This document shows positions 1-5,710 of a stretch of 21,315 nt of DNA, one piece after another (positions within the stretch are counted from its first letter, which is position 1; every line of letters starts with the position of its first letter). Position numbers and translations under genes: made by a program. Below the pieces are notes generated by a model. That model saw nothing but the letters and a program-made list of their open reading frames with translations. It did no database searches and was not told the origin of the DNA. This DNA comes from JBGPOS01 sp041488155 (GTDB taxonomy: Bacteria > Chloroflexota > Dehalococcoidia > Tepidiformales > Tepidiformaceae). The DNA lies in assembly GCA_041488155.1 (NCBI GenBank), contig JBGPOS010000067.1, positions 1 to 21,315 of the forward strand, in the 5' to 3' direction.

Positions 1-118
1 GGCGCCGGTGTCGCTGACAACGATAGTGCGGGCGATGGTGTTGGCGCCGGTGTTGTTGATGGTCACGGTCCAGGTGGCGACACCACTGGCGTAGCCCACG
101 GCCACCTTGGCCAAGGTC
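1..118 (-). repeat. Second copy of the surface-protein repeat (partial)
   Basis: This is the part of repeat 2 that lies inside the window. It is nearly identical at the DNA level to 358-475, with an offset of 357 nt (119 codons). The longest shared block is around 38-81. Confidence 0.8.
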
Positions 119-1074
119 GGCAAGCCGCACAGCGAGAGGTTGGCCGGGACGTCGATGGAGATCGGCCCCGCTGAACCGATAGACACTCCGTCAGAGGTGG
201 CGGAGGCGGTGTTGGAGATGGAGGAGGCCTGGCAGGCCTGGGCCTGGGCCTTGGTCACAGTCAGGGTGAGGGTGGAGTTCGCGGCGACTGTGCAGTTGAA
301 GGTGCCGTCGCCATCGGGGAGGGAGCCGCAGTTCGAAGGCGAAGCGGCGGTGAGGGTGGCGCCGGTGTCGGTGATGACCAGGGTGCGGGCGATCGTGTTG
401 GCGCCGGTGTTGTTGATGGTCACGGTCCAGGTGGCGACCCCGCTGGCGTAACCAACGGCCGCCTTGCCGATCGTTGGGTTGCCAACACATCCGGTTGGGG
501 CGGGGGGTGGCGTAACAGGGGTCGACGAGTTGCTTGCCCACTGCGTAGTGCCAGCACCCGCCGGCCAGGTGTACATGTCAAGTGAGCCGCCCCACGCACC
601 TGGCGTCAGGTTCACTAAACCTGGGCCAGGGTTGAAGTTGAAGACCGTGCCCGTGGTTCCCTGGGCGCCAACCCAGACATAGTCCCCAGGATTGATAGAA
701 GCACCGCTGACGGAACCCCCGTAGCTGCTGGCGAGCACGACACCGTTGGACCCCTGCGGTCCGCTGCCGAAGCTCTGGTTGGTCGGGGTAAATCCGCTCG
801 CCCAACTGCCGCTGTATGCGGTGCCGTTAATGGCGACGTTGTGAATGACGATCAGGCGTCGGTCGACGATGCCTGTGGTGCCGCCCTGGACGTACTCGGC
901 TTTTGCCGTCCAACTCCCATTGCACTGCGTCGCGCTTGTGTAGGTCGCGAAGTGCGCAAAAGCGAGGGAGGCGACGAACAGCGCCCCCACCGTGGCCGCC
1001 ATAACGGCCAAGAGCGCCGCAGAGAGCAAGGCTCCCCGGTGCTTCTGAGACTTACCATAAAGTGCCAATGTCAT
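1..1074 (-). CDS. Secreted surface protein with tandem ~119-aa DUF11-like repeats (3' end beyond window)
   Basis: This reading frame is open from an ATG at 1074 to the window edge, giving 358 codons with no stop, so the C-terminus is missing. An AGAGGTGG Shine-Dalgarno-like box lies about 6 nt before the ATG. Residues 1-40 are a basic start followed by a long hydrophobic stretch ending at AFA, which looks like a signal peptide or signal anchor. Residues 43-185 form a Gly/Ser/Thr-rich domain that I do not recognise. A Pro-rich linker (about 185-195) follows, then one complete and one partial copy of a beta-type repeat with core WTVTINNTGANTIAR, which resembles DUF11/CARDB-like bacterial surface repeats. 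Cysteines recur at C196, C249, C261, C281 and C316. Family knowledge suggests an extracellular stalk or adhesion-type role. A C-terminal anchor (sortase signal, transmembrane segment) cannot be judged. Being a surface protein is likely; the precise function is unknown. Confidence 0.85.
   Translation of the reverse strand, partial: MTLALYGKSQKHRGALLSAALLAVMAATVGALFVASLAFAHFATYTSATQCNGSWTAKAEYVQGGTTGIVDRRLIVIHNVAINGTAYSGSWASGFTPTNQSFGSGPQGSNGVVLASSYGGSVSGASINPGDYVWVGAQGTTGTVFNFNPGPGLVNLTPGAWGGSLDMYTWPAGAGTTQWASNSSTPVTPPPAPTGCVGNPTIGKAAVGYASGVATWTVTINNTGANTIARTLVITDTGATLTAASPSNCGSLPDGDGTFNCTVAANSTLTLTVTKAQAQACQASSISNTASATSDGVSIGSAGPISIDVPANLSLCGLPTLAKVAVGYASGVATWTVTINNTGANTIARTIVVSDTGA
358..475 (-). 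repeat. First copy of the surface-protein repeat (conserved core)
   Basis: This is the N-terminal core of repeat 1. It matches 1-118 at offset 357 nt with only scattered differences. The conserved core encodes WTVTINNTGANTIAR in both copies, while the segment following it in each repeat cannot be compared because copy 2 is cut off. Confidence 0.8.
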
Positions 1075-1608
1075 GACCGCCACCTCTTGTGTCTGTTCCT
1101 GGTTGGCTGGCATACGCAGCCAGCTCGTGTCGGCTGAACCCACCGGATTCCGCAGGCACCCGAAACGACCCGAGTGCGTGCATCGGTGGCATCCTGCCTG
1201 CGTCTGGTGTCAGGAGTGGTTCGTTCTGGCGCGAGGAAAAGTGCGTTCAACGGTGAATCCACCGGGCCACGCAAGGCGCTGCAGAATCAGGCGTCATCGG
1301 TCGACGCCTACGCTCCCGGAGGCGCGGGACCAACCCGCAGACAGCGAGACTCACTATCTCCACCCCGCCATGCGCCGGCCGGTGCTCGACTGTCCGGCGA
1401 CGTTATGCACTGTTAAGACGGGCGGCGGGCCGCTTTGTTACGGGTTTGTCATCGAAAAGCGCCCTGCTATACACCATTCAGACCATTTTCCAACTCCCTC
1501 CGGACCTCACGAATGAGCCCCGCAAACGTCGATCGGACGGCGGTTACCACTCGACATTCAGGTCGGTTGCGAAGCACGCTCGCGCTGCTTGGGGGCCTGA
1601 GCCGGGAC
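1075..1608. other. 534-nt intergenic region, no gene supported
   Basis: The region lies between the start of the surface-protein gene and the end of the CAP-protein gene, both on the minus strand. Short open frames occur here, but none has a convincing ribosome binding site or a recognisable product. It must contain the promoter of the surface-protein gene, yet I see no clear -35/-10 pair. A small inverted repeat, AAGCA-N9-TGCTT (1572-1590), follows the CAP gene and could be a weak terminator; it has no T-run. Confidence 0.5.
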
Positions 1609-2514
1609 TTACTGCTTCAACAACACCCAGTACGTTTCGCCTTCAAATACGCGGCGCATTGTGTTGAGGAAGCTTGGGAGGCCAGGGCCGAACAATTGCC
1701 AGCTCCCAGCGACATCGTCGTAAGAGTAGACGGCCGCCATTCGGTCCAGGGTCGCCGCGAAGGCCTCTTCCGGCGATGAGTCAGGCCCGCTCCACCTGAC
1801 GACGTTGACCTGAGCCTGAGCACCGGCGGAGGCCGGGACGTCTGCTCTCGGCTGGGGAGCAGGGGCCGTTGCCGCGGTCGATGGAGGGGCCGCGGCGGGC
1901 GATGGCGATGCGGGCGTCGCCGGGGTCGTCGCGGCCGCCGGTTCTGTCGATGGGGCAGGCGTAGCGGCCGGCTGAAGCTGGGATGCACTCGGCTGGACGT
2001 TGGTCCCGAACTCGGTAGCCCAGTACCACCCATAGGTCGACCCGGCGCGGTAGAGCCGGGCTATGCCGATCTGGTGATAGTAGTTCGCGAGCAGGTTCGC
2101 ATTGTGGCCGGGTGAAGCCTTCCAGGCGTTGAACGCTTGCTGCGCCGTCGCCCAGTCCCCACCCGCGGCCAGGTTCTCTCCCGCTCCGCCGGCATGTCCG
2201 CAATCGACGGCGCGTTCGTAGGGCGAGCGCCCAAGCGAATCCACGTGTGAGAAGGTGGTTCTTCCAGCCAGGTCGCTCACCGTCCAGGCCGCATCGCGAT
2301 TGAGGTCGTCGGCCGGTCCGAGTGCTCCGAGCCCGTTGGCTGCCCGGTAGCCGTTGATCAGACCAAGGAGAGCCTGTTCTTCCCCGTCGAGAGAAGCGTC
2401 GCTGACAGAACAGTTCGCCAGGGCATTCGCCGGGTGTTGGGCCGACGCTCCGGCTGCGAGACAGAGCAGAGCCAGGCCACCGGCAACCGCTGCACGCAGA
2501 ACGCGACGCGCCAT
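1609..2514 (-). CDS. Secreted CAP-domain (SCP/YkwD-like) protein
   Basis: The product is 301 aa. Residues 1-25 are a signal peptide (basic MARR start, hydrophobic core, cleavage near ASA-Q). A CAP/SCP domain spans about 43-175. The expected cavity residues are visible: His90 in FSHVD, Glu113 in GENLAAG, His137 in SPGHNANLL and Glu168 in ATEFG, matching the bacterial YkwD-like subgroup. Residues 176-232 are a Pro/Ala/Thr-rich low-complexity linker. A short C-terminal module (about 238-301) ends in GLPSFLNTM and YWVLLK-type motifs, a pattern I associate with secreted Chloroflexota proteins. CAP proteins of bacteria are extracellular and mostly of unknown biochemical role. The ATG start has a GGTGGGAAG box directly upstream. 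The gene sits tail-to-head behind the surface-protein gene and divergently from the sortase, consistent with envelope function. Confidence 0.9.
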   Translation of the reverse strand: MARRVLRAAVAGGLALLCLAAGASAQHPANALANCSVSDASLDGEEQALLGLINGYRAANGLGALGPADDLNRDAAWTVSDLAGRTTFSHVDSLGRSPYERAVDCGHAGGAGENLAAGGDWATAQQAFNAWKASPGHNANLLANYYHQIGIARLYRAGSTYGWYWATEFGTNVQPSASQLQPAATPAPSTEPAAATTPATPASPSPAAAPPSTAATAPAPQPRADVPASAGAQAQVNVVRWSGPDSSPEEAFAATLDRMAAVYSYDDVAGSWQLFGPGLPSFLNTMRRVFEGETYWVLLKQ

Positions 2515-2830
2515 CTTCCCACCCGTCCGACGGGGCCGCGTCCCCGCACCGCCCCTGCTGGGGAGGTCGGCAGGTCGTGTCGCGATTCAGATAGTGCGAA
2601 CGGTGACGACGTAGTGGCCGCGGCGTGAGTAACGGGTTACGTCGCCGGAAGGGGCCAGTCACCATCCGTTTGGCCAGTTCTTGTGCTGGATCTTTGACCA
2701 GGTGCGTGGGACGCTTTCTTCCGGGACCGGTGGGTGAAGTCGTCGCATAGCGCGCTCATCTGGCGTGCCTGACCTGTGTGGGCGCTGGGGGCGAACGGCG
2801 GTCCCGGATGGAGGCACCGGCATTCGAAGC
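2515..2830. other. Divergent intergenic region between CAP protein and sortase genes
   Basis: About 316 nt separate the two divergent starts, or 250 nt if the sortase starts at the upstream GTG at 2765. Promoters in both directions are expected. I could not identify a convincing -35/-10 pair; TTGACC at about 2693 is the only -35-like hexamer noticed, without a good -10. Confidence 0.4.
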
Positions 2831-3484
2831 GTGATTCGCTTCCTCGGTCTTGCAGTTGTGGTCGCCGGGCTCTCGGCGGCAGCCCTTGTGCAGGGCCCCG
2901 CGGGCGCTCAACCGCCAGGGAATCACCGCTCTTTTCTTGCGGGATTGTCCCGCAGCGAAGAACCGCCCCCCACGCCGATTAGTGAGCCGCCAATCTACGG
3001 CGGTCCGGTAGTTTCGCTCTATCTCGAATCAGCGCACCTGTACGGCAACGATCCGGTCGAGCAGCGCGTAGCAACGAGTGAACGAGGTAGAGAAGTGCTG
3101 CAGGACCCCAGCGGACCAACGACGATAGCCTGGTACCCAGCATTCGGCCATCCCGGTTTCAGGGCGACCAACAGCCTCTTCGCCGCCCACGTCGACTACG
3201 TCAATTACGGGCGAGCGCCTTTTTGGTACCTCACCAATGCGGTCATTGGCGATCATCTAATCGTCACCATGGATAACGGGTTGGCCTACATCTACAGCGT
3301 TCAATCGGTGGACGTGATCTCGCTCTCGAGCCTCGATATGCAGGCTATTGTGTTCCCGGCTCTGGAGGTCTACCGCGAGCGCATCACTCTGATCAGTTGT
3401 GGTGGCACGTTTGTGCCTTATCCGGGTGGCGGGGGAGAGTATCAGAGCCGGGTTGTCCTCGTGGCCGAGCGAATCATCAGCTGA
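2831..3484 (+). CDS. Sortase (transpeptidase), class F/E-like
   Basis: The product is 217 aa from the GTG at 2831. A GTG at 2765 would add 22 residues that look unlike a leader; starting at 2831 gives a normal basic and hydrophobic signal peptide ending near AGA-Q, although neither start has a well-spaced Shine-Dalgarno box. The C-terminal ~140 residues carry the sortase catalytic set in order: His120 in FAAHVDY, Cys190 in ITLISCGG and Arg207 in EYQSRVVLVAE. The Cys-Gly-Gly and the Tyr-x-x-Arg-Val-Val spacing recall class F/E sortases, which usually have Thr before the Cys; here it is Ser. Sortases cleave C-terminal sorting signals of secreted proteins and attach them to the cell wall or to pilin partners. 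Secreted and surface genes flank it, but no LPXTG-type substrate is visible in the window, so its substrate is unknown. Confidence 0.85.
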   Translation: MIRFLGLAVVVAGLSAAALVQGPAGAQPPGNHRSFLAGLSRSEEPPPTPISEPPIYGGPVVSLYLESAHLYGNDPVEQRVATSERGREVLQDPSGPTTIAWYPAFGHPGFRATNSLFAAHVDYVNYGRAPFWYLTNAVIGDHLIVTMDNGLAYIYSVQSVDVISLSSLDMQAIVFPALEVYRERITLISCGGTFVPYPGGGGEYQSRVVLVAERIIS

Positions 3485-3490
3485 GCGCGC

Positions 3491-3544
3491 CCCAGGGTTG
3501 AAACGGCCTGCGGAGGCCGCCCACAGCCAAAACAGCGCCCTGGG
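3491..3544 (+). terminator. Possible terminator-like structure after the sortase gene
   Basis: CCCAGGG (3491-3497) can pair with CCCTGGG (3538-3544). Nested inside is a tight hairpin, CGGCCT-GCGG-AGGCCG (3504-3519). It begins 7 nt after the sortase stop codon. There is no U-tract, so intrinsic termination is uncertain. Confidence 0.35.
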
Positions 3545-3692
3545 AACCAGATTTCCATGTGCGGTGTATCGGGGGGCAGTTAACGTTTACCGGCGCACTC
3601 GACTCGATGCACGACCGTTTCGTCAACGGCATCGTGGGAAACGTCGGGCAAGACGAGCGGTCCGCGTTCGCCACGTCCGTGAGCTGATAACA

Positions 3693-4769
3693 ATGCCAAT
3701 CCGAATCGCGCTAACCACACTCCTGGCCTGGCTCTTAGCCGTTGCCCTCGGGTGCGGCGGAGACGACAAGTCGACTCCTACACCGGCAACCCCCGACTCG
3801 ACCTGCGCGACGCCCGGCGCCACCGCTCCGTCCGGCTGCTGGGTCAAGATCTTACCGCTGGGCAGCGGAGGCTTCCCGTCCAGCCCCGGCTCCTTTGACA
3901 GCCCAAAGTGGCAGCCAGGAAAGTTCCCCCTCACGCTCACGCCGCGGCTCGCCTTCAACGGCGAACTGTGGATGACGGCGCAGACGCTCACCTATTCTTC
4001 GCCCGACGGCGTCACCTGGACGCAGCACGACAAGACGGACTGGGGCGAGCGGATCTACCACGCGATCGTTTACTTCAAGAACAAGCTCTGGATGTATGGC
4101 GGTCTGGACTACCAGGCCCGGACCTTCTTGCACGACATCTGGTCGTCATCGGACGGACTGACGTGGGCAAGAGTCGGCACCGCTGCCTGGCCAACGCGCG
4201 GCGCCCAGACGATGGTGGTCTATCACGATAGACTCTGGCTCTTCGGCGGCGCCAACCACGTCGCGCAAGACCGCTCCACCGACGGCTTCCTGAACGACGT
4301 CTGGGTGTCCGGCGATGGACTGGCGTGGACCCAGGTGACGGACGCCGCCCAGTGGACGCCTCGGGATTATCCGGGCGTGCTGGTCTTCAACGACACGCTA
4401 TACGTTGCGGGCGGGCAGGGCAGGACCGACGTGTGGAGCTCATCGAACGGCAGGGACTGGATTCAGCTCACGGCCCAGACCCCGTGGCAGCCGCGCCATG
4501 GCGCCGCCCAGGTGGTCTTTGACGGGAAGCTCTGGGTGTTCGGTGGCTTTACCGGCCAGTCGACCAATGCCCTGAACGACGTGTGGTACTCCAGCGACGG
4601 CGTCACTTGGAGCCGACAGGCCGAGCACGCCCCTTGGGCGCCGCGCCTCCCCGTGGCCATCGTGTTCCAGGACAAGATCTGGATCTACAGTGGCAAACAC
4701 ACCGGTGCCGACGACAACTGGGGCGGCGATCTCTGGCAGATGACCGCAGTAAGTAAGGACAGGCAATAG
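3693..4769 (+). CDS. Kelch-repeat lipoprotein
   Basis: The product is 358 aa from the ATG at 3693. The reading frame is open further upstream, to 3399, but that would overlap the sortase and remove the N-terminal leader. Residues 1-20 are a hydrophobic leader followed by Cys21 (VALGC), a loose lipobox, and an Asp/Ser/Thr/Pro-rich tether, so an exported lipoprotein is likely. From about residue 85 on, the protein is built of repeated units of the form (A)-(V/L)-x-F-x-(D/G)-x-L-W-(V/M)-(F/Y)-G-G ... D-V-W-x-S-x-D-G-x-x-W, with cores near 90-108, 128-158, 178-212, 233-257, 278-306 and 326-350. These are Kelch-type blades, and five to six of them would give a small beta-propeller. Such proteins usually bind ligands or other surface proteins; no catalytic motif is visible. 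It is co-directional with the sortase and about 210 nt downstream of it. Confidence 0.88.
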   Translation: MPIRIALTTLLAWLLAVALGCGGDDKSTPTPATPDSTCATPGATAPSGCWVKILPLGSGGFPSSPGSFDSPKWQPGKFPLTLTPRLAFNGELWMTAQTLTYSSPDGVTWTQHDKTDWGERIYHAIVYFKNKLWMYGGLDYQARTFLHDIWSSSDGLTWARVGTAAWPTRGAQTMVVYHDRLWLFGGANHVAQDRSTDGFLNDVWVSGDGLAWTQVTDAAQWTPRDYPGVLVFNDTLYVAGGQGRTDVWSSSNGRDWIQLTAQTPWQPRHGAAQVVFDGKLWVFGGFTGQSTNALNDVWYSSDGVTWSRQAEHAPWAPRLPVAIVFQDKIWIYSGKHTGADDNWGGDLWQMTAVSKDRQ

Positions 4770-4790
4770 GCGCGCCCTCGGAGACGCGCC
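4769..4790 (+). terminator. GC hairpin immediately after the Kelch gene
   Basis: GGCGCG (4769-4774) pairs with CGCGCC (4785-4790) across a 10-nt loop. The first arm begins at the last base of the stop codon. No U-tract follows, so termination is only suggested. It lies in the 59-nt gap between two convergent genes. Confidence 0.35.
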
Positions 4791-4828
4791 GAGCAAGCTG
4801 GACCCCGCGGCCGCCCCCTGTGCGCAGA

Positions 4829-5596
4829 TCAGGGTGCGCTTTGCGCGTAGCGCAGCGAGCCCGGCGTCGTGAGCGTTTCCCCGGTTTCCAACAACGTCTT
4901 CAGGCCGGAAAGGATCATCGGCCAGCCGCCGTAGAGCTCGTCATTGGCCCCCTCACGCAGCTGGTCGTGGGTGACGATCAGCCGGCATGAATCACCGATC
5001 GGCTCGATCTCCCAGGTCACTCGCGAGGTCCCCTCGCGCTTCACCTCCTCGCCCCACAGGGCGTTGAAGCTCTGCACTAGCCGGCGCGGCGAATCGACCT
5101 CGATGTTCTCCCCCTCTAAGATGGCGCCCTCCGGCTCTCCGGCGAGGCTCTGGTAGCGGGAGCCGGGCGACCAGTCGGACTCGACGCGCGCGCCAAAGTT
5201 GTACTTAAGTCTCATCTCGGGGTTAGTGATCGCCTCCCAGAGGCGCTCCGGGGTCGTCTTGATGTAGATCTCGAACACTTTCTCCATCGTCTTGTCCTCC
5301 AGTTTGTTCTTGAGGTCGATGAGCGCGGCGGCCCATGGACCGGTGTACTTGCTCACCCACCGATCGTGGACGAGGCGGATCGGGACCGGATTCAGGAAGT
5401 GGAGCTTCTCGCGGCCTCGCCGCCTGGTGACTACCAGGCCGGCCCTCTCGAGCTGGTTCAGGTGCTTCATCACACCGATGCGCGTCATCGAACAGCGCCC
5501 CACGAGGGCCCTCAACGTCTGCCCGTCTTCGCGGAAGAGCTCGTCGAGCAGGCTCCGCCGCGTTGGATCGGCGAGAGCTTTGAAGACTGCGTCCAC
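4829..5596 (-). CDS. ArsR-family HTH regulator fused to SRPBCC/AHSA1 domain
   Basis: The product is 255 aa from the GTG at 5596. Residues 1-80 are an ArsR-type winged helix (VFKALADPTRRSLLDEL opening, recognition region about 36-54, wing RRRGREKLHFLNP). Residues 104-245 are an SRPBCC/AHSA1 helix-grip domain (VFEIYIKTTPERLWEAITNP opening, final amphipathic helix GGWPMILSGLKTLLETGE). This fusion class normally acts as a ligand-responsive repressor in which the SRPBCC cavity is the presumed sensor; the ligand here is unknown. An in-frame TTG at 5632 lies inside the -35 box and palindrome and would make the promoter part of the coding region, so I reject it as the start. The GTG coincides with the predicted transcription start, implying a leaderless mRNA. 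A paralogue is encoded at 17283-18059. Confidence 0.92.
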   Translation of the reverse strand: MDAVFKALADPTRRSLLDELFREDGQTLRALVGRCSMTRIGVMKHLNQLERAGLVVTRRRGREKLHFLNPVPIRLVHDRWVSKYTGPWAAALIDLKNKLEDKTMEKVFEIYIKTTPERLWEAITNPEMRLKYNFGARVESDWSPGSRYQSLAGEPEGAILEGENIEVDSPRRLVQSFNALWGEEVKREGTSRVTWEIEPIGDSCRLIVTHDQLREGANDELYGGWPMILSGLKTLLETGETLTTPGSLRYAQSAP

Positions 5597-5632
5597 GCGG
5601 GCACTATAGGTAACTATTTGGTGACCTGTCAA
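5596..5632 (-). promoter_or_regulatory. Near-consensus promoter of the ArsR-SRPBCC gene, leaderless
   Basis: On the minus strand, TTGACA (5632-5627), an 18-nt spacer and TATAGT (5608-5603) match the primary sigma-factor consensus at 11 of 12 positions. Counting six bases past the -10 places +1 at 5596, which is exactly the G of the GTG start codon. Confidence 0.8.
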
Positions 5633-5640
5633 CAGGTCAC
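5621..5640. promoter_or_regulatory. Perfect palindromic operator overlapping the -35 box
   Basis: GTGACCTGT-TG-ACAGGTCAC on the minus strand is a perfect inverted repeat: 9-bp arms with a 2-nt centre. It covers roughly -25 to -44 relative to the predicted +1 and includes the -35 hexamer. This is the expected position for an autorepressor site of the adjacent ArsR-type protein; binding is inferred. Confidence 0.75.
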
Positions 5641-5669
5641 AGAACTCGCGGCGCCAGGCCCCGTTTCCC

Positions 5670-5698
5670 GAGATTGCGAGTGCCCGGATCGCAATCTC
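5670..5698 (-). terminator. Perfect 10-bp hairpin after the carboxylase gene
   Basis: GAGATTGCGA (5670-5679) and TCGCAATCTC (5689-5698) form a perfect 10-bp stem with a 9-nt loop, starting 12 nt after the carboxylase stop codon in the direction of transcription. It lies between the long minus-strand cluster and the ArsR-SRPBCC promoter, so it could insulate one from the other. There is no U-tract downstream (GGGAAAC), so it may act with Rho or by stabilising the 3' end. Confidence 0.55.
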
Positions 5699-5710
5699 CC
5701 CGAGCGGTGG

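Noticed and set aside
1..475. CRISPR-like or IS-derived repeat
   Set aside because: The repeat is a 357-nt in-frame coding repeat of a surface protein, without spacers, terminal inverted repeats or transposase.
1073..1516. 147-codon plus-strand frame in the long intergenic region
   Set aside because: It has no ribosome binding site or recognisable domain, its composition is like random GC-rich sequence, and it overlaps the start of the surface-protein gene.
1781..2665. 294-codon minus-strand frame overlapping the CAP gene
   Set aside because: It is Arg/Gly/Pro-rich with no motifs, whereas the overlapping frame encodes a complete CAP domain with signal peptide and cavity residues.
5597..5632. 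TTG at 5632 as start of the first ArsR-SRPBCC protein
   Set aside because: The TTG is part of the TTGACA -35 hexamer and of the palindrome, and the ArsR fold begins only at the GTG at 5596.
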